DNA of 21,843 bases from Lichenicola sp964245345 (GCA_964245345.1 CAXTMS010000033.1:1-21843); one strand, 5' to 3'; positions 15,483-21,843 are shown, counted from the stretch's first letter. Made by a program: numbers and translations. The notes: generated by a model from the sequence alone, not told the origin.

Positions 15483-16046
15483 TCAGACCTGTTTGATCTC
15501 GCGGTCCTTGTCCGCGAGGCCGTCGTCGATCCGCTTCACGTAGGAATCCGTCAGCTTCTGCACCACGTCGGACCAGTCCTTGACGTCGTCCTCGCTGATC
15601 TCGCCCTTCTTCTCGAACCCCTTGACCTGGTCCATGCCGTCGCGACGCACGCCGCGCACCGCGATCTTGGCGTTCTCGGCGTAGCGCCCGGCGGCCTTGG
15701 CCAGCTCGATGCGCCGCTCGGCGGTGAGCATGGGGATCGGCACGCGCACGATCTGGCCGTCCGCGGACGGGTTCAACCCCAGCCCGGCGTCGCGGATCGC
15801 CCGCTCCACCGCGCCCACCAGGGTGCGGTCCCACACCTGCACCGTGATCATCCGCGCCTCGGGCACCGCGATGGAGCCGACCTGGGTGATCGGCACCTCG
15901 CCGCCATAGGCCTCGACCCGCACCGGCTCCAGCAGCGCCGGGCTGGCGCGGCCGCTGCGCAGGCCGGCGAAGTCGCGGCGCAGGGTTTCCAGCGCGCCGT
16001 CCATCCGTCGCGTCAGGTCCTCTTTCAAAGCGTTCTGGTCGGCCAC
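15483..16046 (-). CDS. frr: Ribosome recycling factor
   Basis: RRF splits post-termination ribosomes together with EF-G. The 187-residue product has the expected all-helical domain I interrupted by the small domain II. Recognisable blocks are L-R-S-G-R-A-S-P-A-L-L (residues 29-39), the Y-G-G-E-V-P-I-T-Q-V-G-S-I segment, and G-L-G-L-N-P-S-A-D-G-Q-I-V-R-V-P-I-P-M-L-T-type residues before the second half of domain I. The start is GTG at 16046 with GGGAG 10 nt upstream. It lies 43 bp after pyrH and 3 bp before uppS, the universal pyrH-frr-uppS order. Confidence 0.97.
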   Translation of the reverse strand: MADQNALKEDLTRRMDGALETLRRDFAGLRSGRASPALLEPVRVEAYGGEVPITQVGSIAVPEARMITVQVWDRTLVGAVERAIRDAGLGLNPSADGQIVRVPIPMLTAERRIELAKAAGRYAENAKIAVRGVRRDGMDQVKGFEKKGEISEDDVKDWSDVVQKLTDSYVKRIDDGLADKDREIKQV

Positions 16047-16089
16047 GGCGGTTGATCTCCCGGAAGCGTGCGGATCTGGTACGGCGGAG

Positions 16090-16842
16090 TCAGGCCGGAT
16101 CCACGATCCGGGTGAAGCGCCCCTCGCCGCGCATCACCTTGGCAAAGGCCCCGTGCGCGTGGATGTTGAACACGATGATCGGCAGGTTGTTCTCGCGCGC
16201 CAGGCTGATCGCGGCCGCGTCCATCACGTTCAGGTCCTGCGACAGCACGTCGAGGTAGCTCAGCTCCTCGAACCGCGTCGCGTCAGGGTTGCGGCGCGGA
16301 TCGTCAGAATAGACCCCGTCCACCTGGGTGCCCTTGAACAGGGCGGCGCAGTCCAGCTCGGCGGCGCGGAGCGCTGCGGCGGTGTCGGTGGTGAAGAACG
16401 GGTTGCCGGTGCCGGCGGCGAAGATCACCACCCGGTTCTTCTCCATGTGCCGCATGGCGCGGCGGCGGATATAGGACTCCGCGATCCCCGGCATCTGGAT
16501 CGCCGACATCACCCTGGTGTCGACGCCGATCTTTTCCAGCGCGTTCTGCATCATCAGGGCGTTGATCACGGTGGCCAGCATGCCGGCGTAGTCGCCCTGC
16601 GCCCGGTCCATGCCGCGCGCGGCCGCGGCGATGCCGCGGAAGATGTTGCCGCCGCCGATCACCAGGCCGACCTCAATGCCCATGGCGTGCACGCTGGCGA
16701 CGTCGGCGGCAATGGCGGACACCGTTTCGGCATCCAGGCCGAAGCTGCCCTGCCCCATCAGCGCCTCGCCCGACACCTTCAGCAGCACGCGGCGGTAGAG
16801 CGACGGGATCGACGGGTCGGCGCTTCGGTCGGGTCCGGTCAT
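16090..16842 (-). CDS. pyrH: UMP kinase
   Basis: PyrH phosphorylates UMP to UDP in pyrimidine nucleotide synthesis, feeding the UDP-sugars used by lpxA and peptidoglycan synthesis. The 250-residue product belongs to the amino-acid-kinase fold: K-V-S-G-E-A-L (22-28), G-G-G-N-I-F-R-G (63-70), and G-T-G-N-P-F-F-T-T-D-T-A-A (144-156). I chose ATG 16842, with GAGG 4 nt upstream; the frame stays open to 17064 but the upstream part shows no conserved sequence. It is the first gene of the long envelope operon. The usual upstream neighbours tsf and rpsB are absent; a TetR gene occupies that place. Confidence 0.97.
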   Translation of the reverse strand: MTGPDRSADPSIPSLYRRVLLKVSGEALMGQGSFGLDAETVSAIAADVASVHAMGIEVGLVIGGGNIFRGIAAAARGMDRAQGDYAGMLATVINALMMQNALEKIGVDTRVMSAIQMPGIAESYIRRRAMRHMEKNRVVIFAAGTGNPFFTTDTAAALRAAELDCAALFKGTQVDGVYSDDPRRNPDATRFEELSYLDVLSQDLNVMDAAAISLARENNLPIIVFNIHAHGAFAKVMRGEGRFTRIVDPA

Positions 16843-17124
16843 CGATCCTCGCGGCGTGGCGCCCCGTCCGGTGCGAGCCCGGTTGGCGCGCTTCTCATAA
16901 TGCCCAGGCCCAGCGCCCACAAGCGCCGTGATGCCGCGTCCGAAGCCGGCCGGCTCAACCGTCGCAGCATCCGTCCTCGACCCGGACCGATCCTGGGCCG
17001 ACCACAGGACCCGATCCGAAGGCGGCTGGTCGCATCGGCCTCGCGGTCCGAACCGCGTGCCCATGCCAGATGGTGCCTCGCTGCCGCTCCTGGCGGCCTC
17101 AGGGTGCCGGACGCGGCCCGGAGA
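16843..17124 (-). promoter_or_regulatory. pyrH upstream region with a weak promoter candidate
   Basis: These 282 bp between tetR and pyrH hold no gene I can support. The best promoter match on the minus strand is TTGTGG (16922-16917), a 17-bp spacer, then TATGAG (16899-16894), about 50 nt before the pyrH ATG. Both boxes are only partial matches. Some promoter is needed here if tetR is not the start of the operon. The far end overlaps the palindrome at the tetR stop. Confidence 0.3.
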
Positions 17125-17134
17125 TCATCTCCGG
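17118..17134. repeat. 17-bp perfect palindrome across the tetR stop codon
   Basis: CCGGAGAT-C-ATCTCCGG is a perfect inverted repeat (8-bp arms, one central base). Folded as RNA it gives a 7-bp stem with the UGA stop of tetR as its 3-nt loop. No T-run follows on either side, so it is not a standard terminator. It may be a protein-binding dyad or an mRNA 3'-end hairpin. Confidence 0.5.
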
Positions 17135-17703
17135 CGGGCTGCGAGGCCCCGGACGAGGAGCTCCAGCCCGAACTCGAAGGCGACCAGATGATCGGAGCCG
17201 CGTGGTCCGGCCGCCGCTCCAGGCCGCTCGTCCGGGACGGCATCCGCCCCGTCCGCTTGTTCCTCCAGCACGCTGCCGAGCGTGAACCATCCGGCGGCGC
17301 GCAGCGCCATCGCCGCGTCCTGCTCGTTGAAGCCGGAGGCGGCCAGAAAGGCGACCTTGCGCTCAAGCCGCTGCGCGTCGCCCGACCGCGGGCGACTCCC
17401 GGCGTGGAGGCGCGCGCCGTCGCGGCGCATCAGCAGCGTTCGCCGGAAGCTGTGCATGTTGTCGACGAACCACGCCCGCCAATCCTCCGGCGGCGCCGGC
17501 AGCGGCACGCGTGCGTGCGGCTCCATCGCGGCCTCGGCCATGGCCGCGAGCAACGCCGCCTTGCTGCTGAAGTGCCAGTAAAGCGCCGGCTGCTCCACCG
17601 CCAGCCGCTGCGCCAGCCGGCGCGTGCTCATGGCCGCCAGCCCGCCCTCGTCCAGCATGGCCAGGGCTTCCGACACCACCTTGTCACGGTCGAGCTTGGC
17701 CAC
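17125..17703 (-). CDS. TetR-family transcriptional repressor
   Basis: This is a 192-residue regulator with an amino-terminal helix-turn-helix (about 26-46): S-T-R-R-L-A-Q-R-L-A-V-E-Q-P-A-L-Y-W-H-F. The V-E-Q-P-x-L-Y-W-H wording is that of TetR proper rather than the wider AcrR group, and the rest looks like a TetR_C ligand-binding and dimerisation domain. The start is a GTG at 17703 with no Shine-Dalgarno sequence. It is divergent from the monooxygenase, 57 bp away, with a tetO-like palindrome between. It probably represses itself and the monooxygenase until a small aromatic or polyketide-like ligand binds (inference). It is not part of the usual pyrH neighbourhood, so it was probably acquired or relocated. 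Confidence 0.9.
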   Translation of the reverse strand: MAKLDRDKVVSEALAMLDEGGLAAMSTRRLAQRLAVEQPALYWHFSSKAALLAAMAEAAMEPHARVPLPAPPEDWRAWFVDNMHSFRRTLLMRRDGARLHAGSRPRSGDAQRLERKVAFLAASGFNEQDAAMALRAAGWFTLGSVLEEQADGADAVPDERPGAAAGPRGSDHLVAFEFGLELLVRGLAARRR

Positions 17704-17712
17704 TAGGTCAAA

Positions 17713-17727
17713 CTTATCGCTGATAAG
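17713..17727. promoter_or_regulatory. Probable TetR operator (tetO-like palindrome)
   Basis: CTTATC-GCT-GATAAG is a perfect inverted repeat centred in the 57-bp gap between the divergent tetR and monooxygenase genes. Its inner core TATC-N3-GATA has the same half-sites and spacing as the core of the tetracycline operator (TATCATTGATA). It ends 10 bp before the tetR start codon and 33 bp before the monooxygenase ATG, so a bound repressor could block both promoters. Confidence 0.65.
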
Positions 17728-17760
17728 CGAGCGTTCGGGTTCATCACCGGGGAGGTCGGC

Positions 17761-19224
17761 ATGAGGCAGGAGGCGCTACAGGAAACGTCGGTGCTCGTGG
17801 TCGGAGGCGGGCTGGTCGGCCTGATGACCGCCCTGTTCCTGCAGCACCATGGTGTCCCCTGCGTCCTGGTCGAGCGCAGCCAGGCGGTGTCGCCGCTGCC
17901 GCGCGCGCGGGGCTGGGCGGTGCGCAGCATGGAGCTGTTCCGCCAGATCGGCCTGCAGGGCGACATAGAGGACGCCGCGCGGACGGCATGGGAGACCGGC
18001 GCCTTCGGCGGCGCGCGGCGTGGGCGGACGATGCTGTCCTCGGAGGCGCTGGAGATCCCGGACACGGCGGTGATGACGGGCGATGATCCGTCGCCGTGCA
18101 AGATGGCTGCCTGTCCCCAGACCCTGGTCGAGCCGATCCTGCGGCACGCCCTGGAGGAGCGGGGCGGCGACGCACGGTTCGGCTGCGAGCTGCTCGGCTT
18201 CGCCCACGACCGCGACGGCGTCGGCGCGACGGTCAGGGACGCGGGCGGCCGGGAGCGGACGCTCCGGGCAGCCTATCTGGTCGCGGCGGACGGGTCGCGC
18301 GGGATGGTCCGCCGCCAGCTCGGCATCGGTCGGCAGGGCTCGGTCGCGGCGCAGCATTACCTCAACATCTATTTCGAGGCGGACCTCACCGAGGCGGTTC
18401 GGGGACGCACGTTCAGCCAGTGCGAGGTGGCGAACGATACGGTGCGCGGGCTGTTCCTGTCGATGAACAACACCACCAAGTGGTCCTTCCACCTGCTCCA
18501 TGATCCCGAGCTCGACCATCCCGAGCAATGGTCGGAGGCGATGGTCGCGGACGCCGTGCGCGCCGCCGTGGGCGACGACCTGCCCTTGTCGATCCGCCAT
18601 CACGGGACCTGGACGGCCGCCGCGCGCGTGGCGGAGTCGTATCGGAACGGACGCGTCTTCCTGGTCGGCGACGCCGCGCACATCATGCCGCCCTGGGGTG
18701 GGTTGAACGGCAACACGGGCATCGCCGACGCGCACAACCTCGCCTGGAAGCTGGCGCAGGTGCTGCATGGCGACGCGCCGCCCGAACTGCTGGACGGCTA
18801 CGAGGCGGAGCGGCGTCCGGTCGCGCTGCGCAACGCGGAGCAGGCGGAGCTGCGCAGCGACTTCGAGCTGCGCTTCGGGATCCGCACCGCTGCCAACGCC
18901 GCCGCGTTCAACCGGCTTCGCGATGGCGGCGAGCTGCTGATGCGCTACCGCTACGGCCTCGACGACACAGTCGACAGCCTCCGATGCCAGGCGGGGACGC
19001 GCTTCCCGCACGCGTGGATCGAGCAGGGCGGCCGGCGCCGCTCGACCCTGGACCTGTTCGGCGTCGGACCCGTCGCGATCGGCGGCGTCGCGGCAGCCGG
19101 CAGCATCCTGCGGGCAGGCGCGGACTTCGACTTCCTGGACCGGGGCGTCACCTGGCGGACGCTGACCGGGCAGGAGGACGACGCCATCATCCGGGTGCGT
19201 CCCGATGGCGTCGTCGCCTCGTGA
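17761..19224 (+). CDS. FAD-dependent aromatic-type monooxygenase (group A flavoprotein)
   Basis: This is a 487-residue, single-component NAD(P)H-dependent hydroxylase of the phenol hydroxylase / polyketide hydroxylase (PgaE, RdmE) type. The FAD-binding Rossmann loop V-V-G-G-G-L-V-G-L is at 13-21 with the ribose-binding acid E38. The C-P-Q-x-x-x-E-P block is at 118-125, the DG motif A-A-D-G-S at 175-179, and the GD motif G-D-A-A-H-I-M-P-P-W-G-G-L at 303-315. The carboxy-terminal thioredoxin-like domain seems short: T-L-D-L-F-G is followed by only about 55 residues ending R-P-D-G-V-V-A-S. GGGGAGG about 5 nt upstream supports the ATG. The substrate cannot be read from sequence; an aromatic compound or antibiotic is likely. 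It runs opposite to its core neighbours, in a divergon with tetR. Confidence 0.93.
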   Translation: MRQEALQETSVLVVGGGLVGLMTALFLQHHGVPCVLVERSQAVSPLPRARGWAVRSMELFRQIGLQGDIEDAARTAWETGAFGGARRGRTMLSSEALEIPDTAVMTGDDPSPCKMAACPQTLVEPILRHALEERGGDARFGCELLGFAHDRDGVGATVRDAGGRERTLRAAYLVAADGSRGMVRRQLGIGRQGSVAAQHYLNIYFEADLTEAVRGRTFSQCEVANDTVRGLFLSMNNTTKWSFHLLHDPELDHPEQWSEAMVADAVRAAVGDDLPLSIRHHGTWTAAARVAESYRNGRVFLVGDAAHIMPPWGGLNGNTGIADAHNLAWKLAQVLHGDAPPELLDGYEAERRPVALRNAEQAELRSDFELRFGIRTAANAAAFNRLRDGGELLMRYRYGLDDTVDSLRCQAGTRFPHAWIEQGGRRRSTLDLFGVGPVAIGGVAAAGSILRAGADFDFLDRGVTWRTLTGQEDDAIIRVRPDGVVAS

Positions 19225-19281
19225 CGAAGGCGGCCGCTCCCGAACACGGACTCAGACATCCTGTCCCGGCAGGTCGGCCGG

Positions 19282-20205
19282 TCAGTCCAGCTCCAGCCCG
19301 ATCGCCCGCAGCCGGGCGCCCTCCTCGTCCCAGCCGGCGCGCTCCTTGACGTTGAGGAACAGGTGGCAGGGCCGCTCCAGCAGCGAGGCCAGACCATGGC
19401 GTGCCCTGGCACCGATCTCCCTGATCCGGCTGCCGCCCTCCCCGATCAGGATCGCCTTGTGGCCGGCGCGCGACACGTAGACCGTGGCCTCGACCCGCAC
19501 CGAGCCGTCCGGGCGCTCCTGGAAGCTCTCGGTCTCCACCGTGCAGGAGTACGGGATCTCCTCCTGGGTCTGCAGGAAGATCTGCTCGCGCACCAGCTCC
19601 GCCGCCAGCAGACGGTCCGGCAGGTCGGTCAGGTCGTCCTCCGGATACAGGAACGGGCCCTCAGGCAGCGCCAGCGCCAGCGCGTCGAGCAGGTCGTCCA
19701 GCCCGTCGCCCTTGCGGGCGCTCACCATGTACACGTGCTCGAACGGCAGGAGCTCGGCCATGGCCTTGGTCAGCGGCAGCAGCCGGCCGCGCTCCACCGC
19801 GTCGGTCTTGTTCAGCACCAGCCAGGTGCGGCGCCGCGTGGTGCGCAGGCGCTCGGCGATGGCCTGCACGCCATCGGTCAGGCCCTTCTGGCTGTCCACC
19901 AGAAGCAGGGTGATGTCGGCATCCTCCGATCCGGTCCACGCGGCGGCGACCATGGCGCGGTCCAGCTTGCGCCTGGGCTTGAAGATGCCGGGCGTGTCGA
20001 CCAGCAGCAGCTGGCCGGCGGTGTTTGCCACGCGGCGCATCAGGATGCCGAGCACGCGGAACCGGGTGGTCTGCGCCTTGGGGCTGACGATCGACAGCTT
20101 GGCGCCGGTCAGCCGGTTGAGCAGGGTGGACTTGCCGGCGTTGGGCGCACCGACGATGGCAACGAAGCCGCAGCGCTCGACCGCTGGGGCAGGATCCGCG
20201 ATCAC
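19282..20205 (-). CDS. era: GTPase Era
   Basis: Era binds the 3' end of 16S rRNA and links small-subunit maturation to growth. The 307-residue protein has G1 G-A-P-N-A-G-K-S-T (19-27), G3 D-T-P-G (70-73), G4 N-K-T-D (132-135) and G5 V-S-A-R-K-G (161-166). A carboxy-terminal KH RNA-binding domain has I-G-E-G-G-S-R-I-R-E-I-G (254-265). The start is GTG at 20205, sharing bases with the rnc stop (GTGA), with GGGA about 8 nt upstream. It is the last gene of lepB-rnc-era and converges on the monooxygenase gene, with 57 bp between. That gap holds only a 5-bp GC stem (19266-19281) without a T-run. Confidence 0.97.
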   Translation of the reverse strand: MIADPAPAVERCGFVAIVGAPNAGKSTLLNRLTGAKLSIVSPKAQTTRFRVLGILMRRVANTAGQLLLVDTPGIFKPRRKLDRAMVAAAWTGSEDADITLLLVDSQKGLTDGVQAIAERLRTTRRRTWLVLNKTDAVERGRLLPLTKAMAELLPFEHVYMVSARKGDGLDDLLDALALALPEGPFLYPEDDLTDLPDRLLAAELVREQIFLQTQEEIPYSCTVETESFQERPDGSVRVEATVYVSRAGHKAILIGEGGSRIREIGARARHGLASLLERPCHLFLNVKERAGWDEEGARLRAIGLELD

Positions 20206-20930
20206 GCCAGCTGTCCCAGCAACTCGGAGGCCGCCAGGCTTTCCGCGATCCGCTTGGTGCCGGCCTCGCCGGTCGACGCGCGTCCGGCAGCCTCGACGCG
20301 CACCGTGAAGCGGGGCGCGTGCGACGGGCCTTCGGCGGCCTCCAGCACGTACACCGGCAGCGGCAGGCCGCGCGCCAGCAGCCATTCCTGCAGCGCGGTC
20401 TTGGCATCCTTGGGCGGCAAGGCCTGGCCGGTGATGACGGTGCTCCAGGCGGAGCGCACGAAAACCCGCGCCGGCTCCAGCCCGCCGTCGAGATAGGTGG
20501 CGCCCAGCACCGCCTCCACGCTGTCGGCGAGCACGTTGGCGGCGTCGCGTATGCCGGCGCGGTCCTCGTGCGGCGCCACGTCCAGCGCCTCGCGGAAGCC
20601 GAGCTCGGCGGCGATCCGCGCCAGCACCGGCCGCGACACCAGCTGCGCCAGCCGGGGCCCGAGATGGCCTTCCTGTTCCTCCGGATAGCGCTCGATCAGC
20701 CACTCGGCCATCAGCAGGCCCAGCACCCGGTCGCCGATGAACTCCAGCCGCTCGTTGGAGCCCTGCCCCTTCTGCGACGGCCGTCGCCTGCGTCCTGCCG
20801 CCCCGCCGCCACGGGCCTCGTGCGCGGCGGAGCGGTGGGTCAGGGCTTCGCGCAACAGGGCCGGCTTGCGGAACCGCCAGCCGATGGTGCGCTCGATCCC
20901 GTCGAGCACGTCGTGCCCGGTCGCGCTCAA
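20202..20930 (-). CDS. rnc: Ribonuclease III
   Basis: RNase III cleaves double-stranded RNA, including the rRNA precursor. The product is 242 residues from the TTG at 20930, which overlaps the lepB stop as TTGA; TTG 20939 and GTG 20909 are alternatives. The catalytic domain carries the signature N-E-R-L-E-F-I-G-D-R-V-L (59-70) and the second acidic pair D136-x-x-E139. A double-stranded RNA-binding domain fills the carboxy terminus (about 175-242). Between A-L-T-H-R-S and N-E-R-L-E-F is an insertion of roughly 15-20 glycine/arginine-rich residues (about 38-57), where most family members have a short loop. lepB-rnc-era is a conserved operon. Confidence 0.95.
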   Translation of the reverse strand: MSATGHDVLDGIERTIGWRFRKPALLREALTHRSAAHEARGGGAAGRRRRPSQKGQGSNERLEFIGDRVLGLLMAEWLIERYPEEQEGHLGPRLAQLVSRPVLARIAAELGFREALDVAPHEDRAGIRDAANVLADSVEAVLGATYLDGGLEPARVFVRSAWSTVITGQALPPKDAKTALQEWLLARGLPLPVYVLEAAEGPSHAPRFTVRVEAAGRASTGEAGTKRIAESLAASELLGQLA

Positions 20931-21742
20931 TGCACCCAACGGAACAGCCGGCTCCAGCGTATCTCGACCGGCCAGTCCCAGAACTGCCAGACCGGATGCC
21001 GGGCGTCATAGGAGAAGAAGATCACCTCCGCCTTGCCAACCAGGTTCTCGATCGGCACGTAGCCGAGGTCGTCCATGAAGCGGCTGTCGGCGCTGTCGTC
21101 ACGGTTGTCGCCCATGGCGAAGAAGTAGCCTGGCGGCACCACGTACTCCGGCGTGTTGTTCTGCTGGCCCTCGTCGGTCAGGCGCAGGATCTGGTGCCGG
21201 ACCGGGCCGTGGCCGCCGCTGCCGGGCAGGGCCTCGGTGTAGAGCCGGCCGACCAGTTCGCGCCGCTGCTCGTCCACCGCCACGTAGTCGCCCTCAGCGG
21301 TGCGCGGAACCTGAACACCGTTCAGGAATAGCTGGCCGTTGCGCACCTGGATGCGGTCGCCGGGCAGGCCGACGATGCGCTTGATGTAGTCGATGGAGGT
21401 GTCGCGCGTGTAGCGGAACACGGCCACGTCGCCGCGATGCGGCAGCGAGGCCAGGATGCGGCCGGAGAACAGGTCCGGCGAGAACGGCAGCGAGAAGCGG
21501 GAAAACCCGTAGGACGGCTTGGACACGAACAGGTAGTCGCCCACCAGAAGCGTCGGGATCATGGAGCCGCTGGGGATGTTGAACGGCTCGAAGGCGACCG
21601 TCCGCACCACGGCCGCGATCAGCAGCGCGTAGACGATGGTCCGTACGGTCTCGCCGATCCCGGACCGGCTCGCGTCGGTCCTTCCGGCCTTGGCGGTCGC
21701 GGCGGGATCCACGGGACGAATGTTGTTCTTGAACAGGCTCAT
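20927..21742 (-). CDS. lepB: Signal peptidase I
   Basis: LepB removes signal peptides from exported proteins at the periplasmic face of the inner membrane. The 271-residue protein has one membrane anchor (about 32-50). Box B follows, I-P-S-G-S-M-I-P-T-L, with nucleophile S60. The general base is K122 in D-Y-I-K-R-I-V-G-L-P-G-D, and G-D-N-R-D-D-S-A-D-S-R sits near the end. All catalytic boxes are intact. It is the first gene visible of the lepB-rnc-era operon, and its stop overlaps the rnc start. No clear Shine-Dalgarno sequence precedes the ATG. The BamA and Skp signal peptides seen in this window would be substrates. Confidence 0.97.
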   Translation of the reverse strand: MSLFKNNIRPVDPAATAKAGRTDASRSGIGETVRTIVYALLIAAVVRTVAFEPFNIPSGSMIPTLLVGDYLFVSKPSYGFSRFSLPFSPDLFSGRILASLPHRGDVAVFRYTRDTSIDYIKRIVGLPGDRIQVRNGQLFLNGVQVPRTAEGDYVAVDEQRRELVGRLYTEALPGSGGHGPVRHQILRLTDEGQQNNTPEYVVPPGYFFAMGDNRDDSADSRFMDDLGYVPIENLVGKAEVIFFSYDARHPVWQFWDWPVEIRWSRLFRWVH

Positions 21743-21808
21743 GGCGGCAGGGTGCGTCCGGGTGGAGGCCGGTTCCGAAGGCCGGACGGCCGGTCCGGGA
21801 TGGGCGGG

Positions 21809-21837
21809 ATCAAGCCGACGCGGCCGGGGCGTGTCAA
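21809..21837 (-). promoter_or_regulatory. Candidate promoter upstream of lepB
   Basis: On the minus strand a perfect TTGACA (21837-21832) is followed by a 17-bp spacer and CTTGAT (21814-21809), a weak -10 box. It would give a leader of about 60 nt. That leader contains a dyad, CCGGAC-N5-GTCCGG (21782-21798), which could fold over the region ahead of the ribosome-binding site. Confidence 0.4.
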
Positions 21838-21843
21838 GCGAGC

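Noticed and set aside
16843..17064. Longer PyrH starting at 17064
   Set aside because: The extra 74 residues are arginine/glycine-rich without conservation; the ATG at 16842 with GAGG fits the family length.
19266..19281. Possible bidirectional terminator between the monooxygenase and era
   Set aside because: CCGGC-N6-GCCGG is only a 5-bp stem, touches the era stop, and has no T-run on either strand.
21782..21798. Possible riboswitch or attenuator in the lepB leader
   Set aside because: A single 6-bp dyad in 75%-GC DNA is expected by chance, and no known riboswitch core is visible.
1..21843. tRNA, rRNA, CRISPR, insertion sequence or prophage elements
   Set aside because: I saw no cloverleaf, repeat-spacer array, transposase or integrase on either strand; the absence is from reading by eye, without a covariance-model search.

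Overview
This 21.8-kb window is a GC-rich, tightly packed stretch of bacterial chromosome made almost entirely of housekeeping genes. It carries 18 complete genes and one partial gene on the minus strand and two on the plus strand. The gene content (LpxI rather than LpxH for lipid A, an rpmH-rnpA-yidD-yidC-engB-argB order, a lepB-rnc-era operon, very high G+C) suggests an alphaproteobacterium. Rhodospirillales/Acetobacteraceae is my best guess; this is inference from gene order and protein style, not from a marker search.

Layout from right to left, the direction of most transcription. (1) lepB-rnc-era (21742 to 19282) has overlapping stop/start codons and a plausible sigma-70-like promoter at the right edge. 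(2) An accessory pair, a TetR repressor (minus) and a group A flavin monooxygenase (plus), is divergently transcribed. They share a 57-bp gap holding a palindrome with the same TATC-N3-GATA core as tetO. (3) The classical pyrH-frr-uppS-cdsA-dxr-rseP-bamA-skp-lpxD-fabZ-lpxA-lpxI run (16842 to 4405) is followed by gloA (glyoxalase I), where many alphaproteobacteria carry lpxB. (4) A small plus-strand gene (3601-4002) encodes a membrane protein whose only recognisable domain is a histidine-kinase-like dimerisation/phosphoacceptor helix. (5) The rpmH-rnpA-yidD-yidC-engB-argB operon (3393 to 1) starts from a good promoter at 3504-3533; argB runs off the left edge.

Functionally the window is dominated by envelope building. 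Signal peptidase I, YidC/YidD (inner-membrane insertion), Skp and BamA (outer-membrane protein transport and insertion), RseP (site-2 protease), CdsA (phospholipid), UppS and Dxr (isoprenoid/undecaprenyl carrier) and LpxD/FabZ/LpxA/LpxI (lipid A) all lie within 22 kb. Ribosome-linked genes are mixed in (rpmH, rnpA, rnc, era, engB, frr) along with pyrH for UMP supply. Many starts are GTG or TTG and overlap the preceding stop, pointing to strong translational coupling.

I found no CRISPR array, tRNA, rRNA, insertion sequence or prophage gene. No gene-free stretch exceeds 300 bases; the largest (16843-17124, 282 bp; 3394-3600, 207 bp; 11296-11496, 201 bp) are described as entries. The parts most worth a second look are the TetR/monooxygenase divergon, the stand-alone phosphoacceptor-domain membrane protein, and gloA coupled to lpxI.
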